A program made the translations under genes and the position numbers. Source: Longimicrobiaceae bacterium (GTDB lineage Bacteria; Gemmatimonadota; Gemmatimonadetes; Longimicrobiales; Longimicrobiaceae). Taken from it: a DNA stretch of 64,000 nt. Under the pieces are notes generated by a model. The model was not told where the DNA came from. It saw only the letters and a list, made by a program, of their open reading frames with translations, and did no database searches. This document shows positions 1 through 8,380 of the stretch, in pieces. The DNA lies in the NCBI GenBank assembly GCA_036375715.1, contig DASVBS010000085.1:60977-124976 (forward strand). The letters run 5' to 3'. Numbering within the stretch: the first letter of the stretch is position 1; each line of letters begins with the position of its first letter.

Positions 1-1650
1 CGACGTTGCCCCCACCGCCGTATCGGCGGCACCGCGCGGCAGGGCATGCAGGATGAGAATCGACTGGTCTACCCAGTCGAGCAGGGTCTCCAGTGGAATG
101 CGGGTGTGGAGCATGAGGTCGACGATATCCGCATGGGCAAGATTCTCGATATTGTCCACCCCTTCGTCCATCAGCCGGGCGCGGTGGTACAGGTTTACCC
201 CGTCCAGCAGGTCGAGCGGGTACGGGTCGCTCACGCTACTCACCTCGATGGAGGCCCGCGATTGCGCCCACTCCCGCAGGTACGTGATCCACGTCTCCGG
301 GAAGAAGCCGATCACGAACGCGGTGGTCAGCAAAACCCCCGACGGAGCCGCGCCCTCCTCGGGGCCGAGAAAGGGGAAAACGGCGGAGACCCACCCAACC
401 ACGACCGCCACGAAGATGCGCGCCACCACGTGCGCGTAGGCCTCAGGCTTCAGGTCGGAGCGCACGTAGCGGCGGAAGATCATTCCAACCGCAAACACGT
501 AGGCGCCGAGGAAGGCGAAGACGACCGGGCTGGCCCGCGGGGTCAGATACTCGTGCAGTTGCCTGGCCGAAGTCTCCGGGGGAGCGACGCCAGGCGTGTC
601 CGGGCCGACGGCGAGCGTGTCCGGGGCAACGAAATCGAGCGCGGTGATCCAGCCGAGAGTGATGACGAATGTGGCCAGAAGGATGATGAGGAGCCGGGTG
701 AAATGGGGGTGTGTCACACCTGCCTCGTCAGGCCTACCCAGCATCTCGTCGGCGCGCGCACCGTACACGCTCTCCGCATCCTCGAGCGTCCGGATCTCGG
801 GGTCGAGGAGCACGACCGAGCGGAAGAACCGCTCTCGGAGGCTCGACAACTTACGCCGGTCGAAGAGGAAATAGAGGAACCCCGGCATTACGGCTACCGA
901 CCCAATGAAGCCGAGTTGTAGGGCTCGGCCTGTCGCCCGCGGGGCATCGGTCTCGAACTGCAACCGCAGCCACTCGAAGACCTCCATGGGACCGGTGGCG
1001 CCCCCCGGAACGACGCAGCATCCCTCGGCCGAGAGGAGCGCTGCCAGGGGCAGCCCGAAGGAGATGAGGAATACGAGGACAGCGAAGACGGCGCTCACCG
1101 AGAAGGTGAACTTCCGGTAGAGGTATCGGGTCACCTCCTTGGATCGGCCAGCACTGTGGAGCTGCAGCAGCATTCCACCCAAACCGACCACCAGCATGAT
1201 CTGTGGGACGTACGTCCAGTACGACGTGGGCGGCTCCCACAACAGCTCCCAGACTCCCCACACCAGGATCGCGTAGAAACCCACACCGAGCAGGCCTAGC
1301 GCCAGGCCGCTCGCCAGCAGGCTCGCGAGCGAGGGGAGCACCATCACCTTTCGTGTGCTGATGATCGACCGCGACTCCCACGACTCGAGGTCGAGCTTCT
1401 CACACTCCTCCTCGGGCAGCAGCCGGCTCCCCCAGGGAGGAACGTGGAGAATCCGTCGGCGCGGCTCCTCCCTGAGGCCAATCGCGATCCGATACGGCGT
1501 CTGATTGCGGATCTCGCGTTGCGGAGCAGCCCGCCCCTCGGGCATCAGCGCCTCCGCCGCGCCGCGCGCGTGTGAGGTGGCGGTTCCGGGGGGTTGGCGC
1601 GTCGAGCTCTTCGACCCCGGCTCGGCCTGTAGACTATTCGGGTCGGTCAT
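1..1650 (-). CDS. Multi-pass membrane protein, 3' end cut by window edge
   Basis: The reading frame is open from a start near 1650 to the left window edge without a stop, so the gene is partial. The translation has about eight hydrophobic segments in its first 400 residues and then a soluble C-terminal part (about 430-515) rich in Leu, Asp and His, with the phrase GVNLYHRARLMDEGVDNIEN, which looks like a small helical bundle of the helix-hairpin-helix/SAM-like kind. I do not recognise the family. The start at 1650 (MTDPNSLQ) gives a longer polar N-terminus; a second ATG at 1545 (MPEGRAAP) is equally possible. Neither has a clear ribosome binding site. Apparent ORFs on the opposite strand here are shadows of this frame. 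Confidence 0.7.
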   Translation of the reverse strand, partial: MTDPNSLQAEPGSKSSTRQPPGTATSHARGAAEALMPEGRAAPQREIRNQTPYRIAIGLREEPRRRILHVPPWGSRLLPEEECEKLDLESWESRSIISTRKVMVLPSLASLLASGLALGLLGVGFYAILVWGVWELLWEPPTSYWTYVPQIMLVVGLGGMLLQLHSAGRSKEVTRYLYRKFTFSVSAVFAVLVFLISFGLPLAALLSAEGCCVVPGGATGPMEVFEWLRLQFETDAPRATGRALQLGFIGSVAVMPGFLYFLFDRRKLSSLRERFFRSVVLLDPEIRTLEDAESVYGARADEMLGRPDEAGVTHPHFTRLLIILLATFVITLGWITALDFVAPDTLAVGPDTPGVAPPETSARQLHEYLTPRASPVVFAFLGAYVFAVGMIFRRYVRSDLKPEAYAHVVARIFVAVVVGWVSAVFPFLGPEEGAAPSGVLLTTAFVIGFFPETWITYLREWAQSRASIEVSSVSDPYPLDLLDGVNLYHRARLMDEGVDNIENLAHADIVDLMLHTRIPLETLLDWVDQSILILHALPRGAADTAVGATS

Positions 1651-1980
1651 GGGGAGGTCACGTGCCTGACGAGGATCGGAGGATCTGTCGAAGAAGGGAG
1701 GGCAGCGATGAAGAAGGGATGAGACAGCAGGATGCAGGTGGCGAGCCGCGGAAGCAATAGTGGCGGCGGAGCGGGCCGGATAATTACGAATTACGGTGAC
1801 GTACGCTCCCCGCACTGATAAGGTTCTGACTGCCTTGCCCTGATTTACTGTTTTTGTCACCCTTAGCGGAGCGAAGGATCGCGCCGCAGCCATGCCGGCA
1901 CTCGATCCTTAGTCTCTTTCGGCCCGGTCGTTCGTTGAGGCGTAATTCGTAATTTGTAGTTCGTAATTTTTCGCGACGTG
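1651..1980. other. Intergenic gap with dispersed repeats
   Basis: No gene is visible between the membrane protein and the HAD phosphatase. At about 1855-1883 it contains a GTCA..AGCGGAGCGAAGGATC element; a related GTCATGCTGAGCG..GCGAAGCATC element occurs at about 35908-35935. The right end holds a heptamer array listed separately. Confidence 0.5.
1941..1970. repeat. Heptanucleotide tandem array (CGTAATT type)
   Basis: Four 7-bp units in tandem, CGTAATT, CGTAATT, TGTAGTT, CGTAATT, just downstream of the stop of the HAD phosphatase gene. It belongs to the same unit family as the arrays at 4281, 8225, 22715, 26303, 56123 and 56269. Confidence 0.8.
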
Positions 1981-2670
1981 CTATTGCGCCGCGCGAATCC
2001 CGATCTCGTCCAGGTGGTTCATCAGGTCGGCAGGATCCTGGTAGACCCGGTACGCCCCGGCGCGGTTGAGCTCATCCTCACCATAGCCACCGGAGAGCAG
2101 ACCCACTCCCAGCGCTCGGGCACGCTGGGCCGCCAGCAGGTCCCAGACGCTGTCCCCCACCACGATGGAGGCGTCAATGGGAACGCCGAGCCGCTCCGCG
2201 GCTGCCAGAAAGAGGTCGGGATCGGGCTTGGCATACCGCACCTGGTCTCGGGTCACGATCGGAACTCCGGGTGGCACGCCCAGCATCTCCAGGTTCGGCC
2301 CGGCCGTGCGCAGCCTGCCGCTGGTGGCGATCGCGTAGGGAACCCCGCGCTCCGAAAGGTGCGCTAGCAGCTCCCGCGCGCCGGGAAGCGGGCGGACCTG
2401 GTTCGAGCGTCGCTCGAAGGCGAGGGCGTGCAGCTCCCGCACCCGCTCCGCCTCCTCCTCGGTGACCGAGCGCCCGGTCTCCCGCAGCAAGGCGTTCACG
2501 AACAACCCCCCACTCATCCCGATGCGCCGGTGGATCCGCCAGACCGAGAGCTCGATCCCCGCTTCCTCCAGGGCGTCGCGCCAGGCGAGGACGTGCTGGT
2601 AGACGCTGTCGATCAACGTGCCGTCCAGATCGAAGAGAAGCGCGGGACCCTCTGACAGGCTGGCGTTCAT
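1981..2670 (-). CDS. HAD-superfamily hydrolase (phosphoglycolate phosphatase-like)
   Basis: A 229-residue cytosolic phosphatase of haloacid dehalogenase subfamily I. Motif I is LFDLDGTLIDS near residue 13, with the nucleophile and acid aspartates spaced as DxD. A helical cap domain follows (about 25-85), motif II is the IATSG stretch near 118, the motif III lysine lies around YAKPDPD, and motif IV is VVGDSVWD. Length and cap type match phosphoglycolate phosphatase or beta-phosphoglucomutase-like enzymes; the substrate cannot be assigned. It stands alone, divergent from the permease at 2915 across a 244-bp gap. Confidence 0.88.
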   Translation of the reverse strand: MNASLSEGPALLFDLDGTLIDSVYQHVLAWRDALEEAGIELSVWRIHRRIGMSGGLFVNALLRETGRSVTEEEAERVRELHALAFERRSNQVRPLPGARELLAHLSERGVPYAIATSGRLRTAGPNLEMLGVPPGVPIVTRDQVRYAKPDPDLFLAAAERLGVPIDASIVVGDSVWDLLAAQRARALGVGLLSGGYGEDELNRAGAYRVYQDPADLMNHLDEIGIRAAQ

Positions 2671-2810
2671 GGTGCGGTGAGGTCGGGTGGCTGTCGTGGA
2701 CTCCGCGGCCGGGGAAGCCAGATGCGTGCCGTGGCTGTGACCTCCCTGCAGCCCGCCGGACTACCTGGAACCCAGAGATCGTGGAGCATTTTACGGAGTA
2801 CGTAAAGGAG

Positions 2811-2855
2811 TCGCCGCTGATTGAGATTGATGCTTCGCCGCTGATTGGGATTGAT
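2811..2855. repeat. Two-copy 24-bp direct repeat
   Basis: TCGCCGCTGATTG(A/G)GATTGAT occurs twice in tandem (2811-2831 and 2835-2855) with period 24 and one difference. It lies in the divergent promoter gap between the HAD phosphatase and the permease, so it could be an operator, but nothing else supports that. Confidence 0.5.
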
Positions 2856-2914
2856 AGCGGTTGGAAGAATGACCGGAAAGCGAGAGAAGTCTTCGTTCTG
2901 CCAGGAGGAACGAA

Positions 2915-4282
2915 GTGGTAGCGGGCGATTCGCCCAGCGCAAAGCTGTTCGTTATTACTCCGGGAACGGGACGTGTCCGGCCTTCCCTCATCCTCTCCGC
3001 GGCCAACTATGCGTCCTCTGTGACCTCAGGGTCTGAGACTCAGCTACGACGCGATCTGGGCCTGCTCGACGCGGTGGGCGTCGGCTTCGGCGCGATCGTG
3101 GGCGCGGGCATCTTCGTGGTGACCGGGGTCGCCGCGGGGATTGCCGGACCGGCGTTCCTGGTGGGGCTCGTCATCGCCGGGATCGCGGCCACGTGCAACG
3201 CGCTCAGCGCGGCCCAACTCGCCGCGGAGTACCCGAGGTCGGGCGGCACTTACGAGTACGGCTATCAGGTGCTGAATCCCTGGGCCGGCTTTACAGCCGG
3301 ATGGCTGTTCCTCGCCAGCAAGATTGCCGCTGCCGGCACTGTGGCGCTGGGCCTCGCCGGCTACCTGGACACGGTGCTGCCGGGCCTTCGCCCGCGAGTC
3401 GTCGCCGTGGTGGCGGTCGTCGTCTTCACCATCGTCAACTATTTCGGCATCCGGCGCTCCAGCTGGGCCAACCTCGCCATCGTGGCGGTTTCCCTGGGTG
3501 CGCTGGTCACCTTCGTCGTCGCGGGGATGGCCAGCGATTCCGTCCGCCTTGACAACCTGACCCCTTTTGCGCCCGCTGGCTGGCGCGGGGTTCTGGAGAG
3601 CGGGGCGCTCCTCTTCTTCGCCTACACCGGCTACGCGCGCGTGGCCACCCTCGGGGAGGAGGTGCGGGACCCGAGGCGCACCATCCCGCGGGCGATCCTG
3701 GTCACGATCGTCGGGGCGGTCCTCCTGTACGTCGCGGTGGCCTTCACCGCGGTCGGTGCCGTCGGGGCCGAGCCGATGTCGCGCACCCCGGCCCCGCTGC
3801 AGGTGGCCGCGGAGGGCTTCGGCCTCCCGTGGGTTGCCGTGGTGGTCGCGATAGGGGGCGTGGCAGCGATGCTCGGCGTGATCCTGTCCCAGCTCCTGGC
3901 GCTCTCCCGGATGGTGTACGCCATGGCCCGACAGCGAGACCTGCCGGCCTTCCTGGGCTATGTTCATCCTCGTTATCAGGTGCCCGGACGCGCCGTGCTG
4001 GTGGTTGGTGCGATTGCGGCGGTGGTCGCGGCCGCGGGGACCCTGCGCGGCATCGCCTCCGCCGCCGCCTTCACCATCCTCGTCTACTACGGCATCGCCA
4101 ACCTCTGCGCGCTGCGCATGCCGCGCGAGGCCAAGCTGTACTCCGACTGGATCCCACGGCTCGGCTTCCTGAGCTGCGTCGTACTCGCGCTCTCGCTGAC
4201 CGCACCGGTTGTCTTCTCCGGCCTGGCCGTGCTCGCACTGGGGCTCGGTCTACGCCTGGTGATGCTCGCGCGGCACCGATAA
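2915..4282 (+). CDS. APC-superfamily amino acid permease
   Basis: A 455-residue inner-membrane transporter with about 12 hydrophobic helices. It opens with the hallmark first helix of amino acid-polyamine-organocation permeases, VGFGAIVGAGIFVVTG, and continues with TYEYGYQ and a Gly/Ala-rich core. Substrate is unknown. The GTG start at 2915 is chosen because AGGAGG sits six bases upstream (2903-2908). The first 45 residues are then an unusual extension before the conserved core, and a later GTG at 3020 would give a more typical N-terminus. That extension overlaps a CTCCGCGG..CTCTGTGACC stretch like the intergenic repeats elsewhere in the window. Confidence 0.88.
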   Translation: MVAGDSPSAKLFVITPGTGRVRPSLILSAANYASSVTSGSETQLRRDLGLLDAVGVGFGAIVGAGIFVVTGVAAGIAGPAFLVGLVIAGIAATCNALSAAQLAAEYPRSGGTYEYGYQVLNPWAGFTAGWLFLASKIAAAGTVALGLAGYLDTVLPGLRPRVVAVVAVVVFTIVNYFGIRRSSWANLAIVAVSLGALVTFVVAGMASDSVRLDNLTPFAPAGWRGVLESGALLFFAYTGYARVATLGEEVRDPRRTIPRAILVTIVGAVLLYVAVAFTAVGAVGAEPMSRTPAPLQVAAEGFGLPWVAVVVAIGGVAAMLGVILSQLLALSRMVYAMARQRDLPAFLGYVHPRYQVPGRAVLVVGAIAAVVAAAGTLRGIASAAAFTILVYYGIANLCALRMPREAKLYSDWIPRLGFLSCVVLALSLTAPVVFSGLAVLALGLGLRLVMLARHR

Positions 4283-4318
4283 TCCGTAATCCGTAATTCG
4301 TAATTCGTAATCCGTAAC
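4281..4318. repeat. Heptanucleotide tandem array (AATCCGT/AATTCGT)
   Basis: Five tandem 7-bp units, AATCCGT, AATCCGT, AATTCGT, AATTCGT, AATCCGT, and a partial sixth. It starts at the stop codon of the permease and fills the gap to the convergent ABC transporter gene. Confidence 0.85.
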
Positions 4319-4343
4319 TGCGGCCCCCGCCCCACCATCCGCT

Positions 4344-5978
4344 TCACCCGCGCTTCCCCCGTAGGTGCCCTGGCCTCACCCCGCGCTCGACCGCCCCGAG
4401 CAGGCCGTCGATGATCAGGGCGAGCGCGGCGGCCGGAAGAGCTCCCGAGAGGATCATGCGCGAATCAGCGATGGCGAGACCCTGGACGATCGGCTCGCCG
4501 AGACCACCCGCGCCGATGAAGGCCGCGAGGGTCGCCGCACCCACGGTGATGACCGCCGCCGTACGCACACCAGTCATGATGACGGGCGCCGCCAGCGGCA
4601 GGCGCACCTGCATGAGCCGCTGCATCGGGGTCATCCCCAGTGCCTCGGCGGCCTCGACGGCCGCCGGATCGGCCTCGCGCACGCCCGTATAGGTGCCGCG
4701 GGCAATGGGGTAGAGGGCGTAGATCCACAGCGCCACCACGGCGGGGACTACGCCCACCCCGAGCAGCGGGACCATGAAGGCGAGCAGGGCGATGCTGGGG
4801 ATCGTCTGCAGCACGCCCAGCGCGCCCAGCGCGGGTCCCGACGCCGCTCTCCCTCGCTCCAGGGCCAGACCCAGGGGCATGGCGACGAGGACGGCTCCCC
4901 CCAGGGCGAGACCGACCAGCTCCAGGTGTCGCAGGCCGAGGCGCAGCAGCTCCCCGCGCCGATTCCAGAGGTACGCGGCGAAGGACTCGCCGCGGCTCCC
5001 CTGGGGCGAGCCGAGAGCCGCCCCTGCACCGGGGAGACCGCGGGCTGACGACAATCCCAGCGCGTTCAGCGCTGACGCCGCCACCACCTCGACCGGCTCG
5101 CCGTCCACCTCCGTCCGCCGGTTGAGCGCGCGCATGGTCGCCTCGTCGAGCCGCCCGCTGAGCAGGCTGAGCGCCGCGATCACATCCGTACGGTCGGCCA
5201 CCCGTGGACCGAGGAGCGCGGCCGCCTCGTAGGGCGGGAAGAAGCCGCGATCGTCCTCCAGGACCACCAGGCCGTACCGTTCCAGCAGGCCATCGGTGGA
5301 GAAGCCATCGACCACGTCCACCGCACCATCCGCGAGCGCCCGGTATTTGAGCGCGGGCAGCAGCGGCCGGATCTCCGCGGGTCGGATCCCCTCCCCGTAC
5401 GCCTGGATGAGCCCGGCGAGACCGTCGGATCGAGCGATGAAATCCGGGGTGAAGCCCGCCCTCAGCTCCAATCCGCGCCGCGCCAGGTCGCTCAGCGTGC
5501 GCAGGCCGTATTCTTCAGCGGTCTCCGGGCGGACCGCGATGGCGTAGGTGTTCTCGAAGCCGAGCGGCGGCAGCCATCGGACGTCGTAGCGCTCAGCAAA
5601 CTCGCGGGCGACGTGGGCGTACACCTGGCGCGGCCGGGCCAGCACCTCGGGAGGAAGAGTGTCGTGGAGGACCGCGAGCAGGCCGGTGCCGGTGTATTCC
5701 GGATAGATGTCGATGGCACCGGTGCGCAGAGCCCCGAAGGCGATCTCGGTGGCGCCGAGGCCAGGCCGCCGCTCGACGGCGATACCGTGCGCCTCGAGCA
5801 GCTGGGCGAACATCTCCGCGAGAAGGTACGACTCGCCGAAGGGCTTCGAGGCAACCACCACCGGATCGGGCGTCGTGCTCGATGCGGGACGCCCGGCTTC
5901 CCCCTGTGCACCCGTCCACTCGGCGCAGAGCATCAACACGAGCAGCGAGGTGATGACCAGACCGACCCGGCCGATCAT
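4344..5978 (-). CDS. Betaine/choline-type ABC importer, binding protein fused to permease
   Basis: A 544-residue protein. A signal peptide (about 1-24) is followed by an OpuAC/ProX-like substrate-binding domain (about 40-300, with SKPFGESYLLAEMF and DIYPEYTGTGL), then a binding-protein-dependent permease domain (about 340-535, five or six helices, with the EAA-type loop EAAEALGMTPMQRL). This family imports quaternary amines such as glycine betaine, choline, carnitine or, in some members, ergothioneine. In many fused relatives the permease comes first and the binding domain last; here the order is reversed, so the binding domain is tethered by its C-terminus. Its start overlaps the stop of the upstream ATPase gene by four bases, so the two are co-translated. 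The ligand cannot be read from sequence alone. Confidence 0.88.
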   Translation of the reverse strand: MIGRVGLVITSLLVLMLCAEWTGAQGEAGRPASSTTPDPVVVASKPFGESYLLAEMFAQLLEAHGIAVERRPGLGATEIAFGALRTGAIDIYPEYTGTGLLAVLHDTLPPEVLARPRQVYAHVAREFAERYDVRWLPPLGFENTYAIAVRPETAEEYGLRTLSDLARRGLELRAGFTPDFIARSDGLAGLIQAYGEGIRPAEIRPLLPALKYRALADGAVDVVDGFSTDGLLERYGLVVLEDDRGFFPPYEAAALLGPRVADRTDVIAALSLLSGRLDEATMRALNRRTEVDGEPVEVVAASALNALGLSSARGLPGAGAALGSPQGSRGESFAAYLWNRRGELLRLGLRHLELVGLALGGAVLVAMPLGLALERGRAASGPALGALGVLQTIPSIALLAFMVPLLGVGVVPAVVALWIYALYPIARGTYTGVREADPAAVEAAEALGMTPMQRLMQVRLPLAAPVIMTGVRTAAVITVGAATLAAFIGAGGLGEPIVQGLAIADSRMILSGALPAAALALIIDGLLGAVERGVRPGHLRGKRG

Positions 5979-6826
5979 CGCGCCGCCCTCCGACCCTTTC
6001 CGGCGAGCGCCCGTTCGATGAGCCTGCCCACGTACGGAGTTGCTGGCGATTCGACGAGCTGCTCGAAAGTTCCCCGCTGCTCGATGCGGCCCGCGCGCAT
6101 CACCACCAGCTCGTCTGCCAGCAGGTCGGCTTCCAGCAGGTCGTGGGTCACCAGCAGGGTGGTGATGCCGAGCTCACGCCGCAGCGTCACCATCGCATCC
6201 TGCACTTCCGAGCGGGAGATGGCGTCCAGCGCGCCGAAGGGCTCGTCCATCAATAGCACGCCCGGACGGGCGGCGATCGCTCGGGCCAGCGAAGCGCGCT
6301 GCCGCTGCCCTCCGGAGAGCTCCTGGGGAAAGCGATCGCCGAACTGCTCCGGCGACAGACCGACCAGCTCGAGCGCACGCGCCGCAGCGTCATTGGCGTC
6401 CACCCGACCGAGCAGCGTGGGCACCAGCGCCACGTTGCGCAGCACCCGCCAGTGGGGGAGAAGGCCCCCGTGTTGGGGCACATAGCCGACCCGGCGGCGA
6501 AGCTGCACGGCCGGTTGCTGCGCCACGTTCACTCCACCCACGAGCACCACCCCTTCGGACGGCACCACCATCCGGTTGAAGCAACGGAGCAGCGTCGTCT
6601 TGCCGGCGCCACTCTCGCCCACCAGTGCGACGCACTCGCCGCGCTCGACCCGGAGGTCCACGCGGTCGACCGCGATGGTGCCGCCCAGAGCGACCCGCAC
6701 GCCGCGCGCTTCGAGCGTCACCGGGCGATCGAGCTCAGTGAGCGAGGCCAGATTCAAGGATTCGGTCACGGGATACTGGGCGTGACGTGTCTCCAGATCG
6801 CCAGTCACGACGGTCGGGCGATCCAC
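5975..6826 (-). CDS. ABC importer ATP-binding protein (betaine/choline type)
   Basis: A 283-residue ATPase of the quaternary-amine uptake family and the partner of the fused binding protein-permease downstream (ATGA overlap at 5975-5978). Walker A is GESGAGKTTLL, the Q-loop region is GYVPQHGGLLPHW, the signature is LSGGQRQRASLARA and Walker B is VLLMDEPFGALD, followed by the H-loop in TLLVTHD. There is no CBS pair at the C-terminus, unlike OpuCA or ProV. The N-terminal 35 residues before the conserved fold may be shorter in reality, since a later start is possible. Confidence 0.9.
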   Translation of the reverse strand: MDRPTVVTGDLETRHAQYPVTESLNLASLTELDRPVTLEARGVRVALGGTIAVDRVDLRVERGECVALVGESGAGKTTLLRCFNRMVVPSEGVVLVGGVNVAQQPAVQLRRRVGYVPQHGGLLPHWRVLRNVALVPTLLGRVDANDAAARALELVGLSPEQFGDRFPQELSGGQRQRASLARAIAARPGVLLMDEPFGALDAISRSEVQDAMVTLRRELGITTLLVTHDLLEADLLADELVVMRAGRIEQRGTFEQLVESPATPYVGRLIERALAGKGRRAAR

Positions 6827-6925
6827 GCATTTGAGGATGGAGTTGGCAGCGGCCCCGAAGAGATGGCGACCTGGCTATCCGAAAAGACTCCGGCTGTCTG
6901 GAAAGGCTTCGGAGCGGCCCCTCCG

Positions 6926-7357
6926 TTAGCCCGGAAGGATTCGCAGCCCGCGCTGAAGCGTCTGGCCCACCGGGCAGCGATCCGCGATGCGCAGCAGCCC
7001 CTCGCGCTGCTCCTCCGTCAGATCGCCGACCAGCTCGATCTTGCGGGTGAACTGGTCGATCCCGACAGGCGAGGCTTCGCACTCCTCGCAGTCGCGCTCG
7101 TGCTCGCGACTGTGCGTCAAGCGCACGGTCACCGATTGGAGCGGCCAGCCGCGCCGGTCGGCGTAGATGCGGATGGTCATCGCCGTGCAGCTGCCCAGCG
7201 CTGCCGCCAGGTAGTCGTACGGAGTGGGACCCTCGTTGGTCCCGCCCACGTCGACCGGCTCATCCGCGACCAGGGTGTGCCCCCGGGCCGAGATCTCGGC
7301 TCTGAACCCGCTCGCCCCCACCCGTACCGACACCTCGCTTGGCTGTGCCATGGCCAC
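6926..7357 (-). CDS. OsmC-family peroxiredoxin
   Basis: A 143-residue cytosolic protein of the OsmC/Ohr fold, which reduces organic or fatty-acid hydroperoxides with a pair of cysteines. The two catalytic cysteines are in GSCTAMTIRIYADRRGW and in DRCPVGQTL, and the family's EGPTPYDYLAAALGSC entry into the central helix is intact. An extra CEEC stretch (about residue 92) is not part of the catalytic pair. It lies 99 bp upstream of the ABC ATPase gene on the same strand and could share a transcript with the importer. Confidence 0.9.
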   Translation of the reverse strand: MAMAQPSEVSVRVGASGFRAEISARGHTLVADEPVDVGGTNEGPTPYDYLAAALGSCTAMTIRIYADRRGWPLQSVTVRLTHSREHERDCEECEASPVGIDQFTRKIELVGDLTEEQREGLLRIADRCPVGQTLQRGLRILPG

Positions 7358-7444
7358 CCGCTCCTGGAAAAGGTCAGTCTCGCTCCTATCACCGGTACGC
7401 GCCAGCCGAGCAAGCGTCGTTCCTTCGGATGGCTTATCCCTGCC

Positions 7445-8218
7445 TCAGCCTGCCCGCAACGCCGGCAGCAGCACCCCGATCAGCACGCTCGCCCCGTCCA
7501 GTAGGGCGTGCGCGATGGCAAACGGAAGAACACGGCGCAGCCGCAGGTACAGCATCGTCTGAAAAACGGAGTTCGGCACCGCCGCCACCAGTCGATACAC
7601 CATGAACTCGCCGTCGAAGGTCATGGGCATGAAGGCGTGCTGCGCCGCCCAGGAGAAGGAGACGACCGCGACGGCGACGGCGGTGCTGCGGGAAAGAACT
7701 TGAAAACGAGGCAGCAGATAGCCGTTGTAGGTCATCTGCTCGGTCAGGCCCCAGAGCCATGGCCAGATCAGCACACCGTAGAGAGCGGCCGGCAGGGGCA
7801 GCTGCCCGGAGGTGTAGGGTCCCGTGGGGGTTCCGAAGACGAGCCAACTGCCGAAATAGACCCCGCCGAGGATGAACACCAGGCTGAGGGGGATCAACAG
7901 GAGGCCGAGCAGCACGTCCCGGGTGAGCCGCGCGCGCTCAAAGCCGATCAGGTCGAACAACCGGATCCCCTCACGGCGGGTGAACCGCCAGATCAACGCG
8001 AGGCATCCGAGGTCGATCAGGGTGCCATAAACGGGCAGCCAGGCCTCCGAGTCCTGCCAGGCCACCGCCGATCCGCCCAGCACCAGAATCGCCGCGACCA
8101 CCCCCTGGGCAGCCACGGCGAGCACCGAGCGGGCGAACAGCACCACCGCCGGGCCACGCCAGCGCAGCAAGCCCCGGTCGCGCCGGAGCGCGAGAGCATC
8201 CCGAGAGTTCGGCGCCAC
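7445..8218 (-). CDS. CPBP-like membrane protein with altered active-site motif
   Basis: A 257-residue integral membrane protein with six to eight helices and the layout of the CPBP/Abi (Rce1-like) intramembrane protease family. The C-terminal half shows the FxxxH (FSWAAQH) and HxxxD (HALLD) motifs. The first motif, usually EExxxR before GYLLP, reads EQMTYNG here, so the second glutamate and the arginine are replaced. If the assignment is right the protein is likely a catalytically dead relative. It ends 87 bp upstream of OsmC on the same strand. The substrate or partner is unknown. Confidence 0.72.
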   Translation of the reverse strand: MAPNSRDALALRRDRGLLRWRGPAVVLFARSVLAVAAQGVVAAILVLGGSAVAWQDSEAWLPVYGTLIDLGCLALIWRFTRREGIRLFDLIGFERARLTRDVLLGLLLIPLSLVFILGGVYFGSWLVFGTPTGPYTSGQLPLPAALYGVLIWPWLWGLTEQMTYNGYLLPRFQVLSRSTAVAVAVVSFSWAAQHAFMPMTFDGEFMVYRLVAAVPNSVFQTMLYLRLRRVLPFAIAHALLDGASVLIGVLLPALRAG

Positions 8219-8224
8219 TGCCGG

Positions 8225-8252
8225 CGAACTACGAATTACGAATTACGAACTA
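8225..8252. repeat. Heptanucleotide array (ACGAATT)
   Basis: Three tandem units, ACGAATT, ACGAATT, ACGAACT, immediately upstream of the CPBP-like gene start. A shorter, more degenerate run (AATTCGC, AATTCGT) lies at 8348-8370, next to the stop of the universal stress protein gene. Confidence 0.75.
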
Positions 8253-8380
8253 TAGGCCCATCGATGTCATCCTGCGGACGACAGAGAGGGACGCGCGGAG
8301 ACAGGACCGGGGAAAGACCATTCAGCATTCAGAGTCAGAACTCGCAAGTAATTCGCAATTCGTAGTTAATTTCCTGCCGT

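Noticed and set aside
46..921. A plus-strand open frame of 291 codons at the left edge
   Set aside because: The minus-strand frame encodes a coherent multi-helix membrane protein open to the edge; the plus-strand product is His/Arg/Glu-rich noise.
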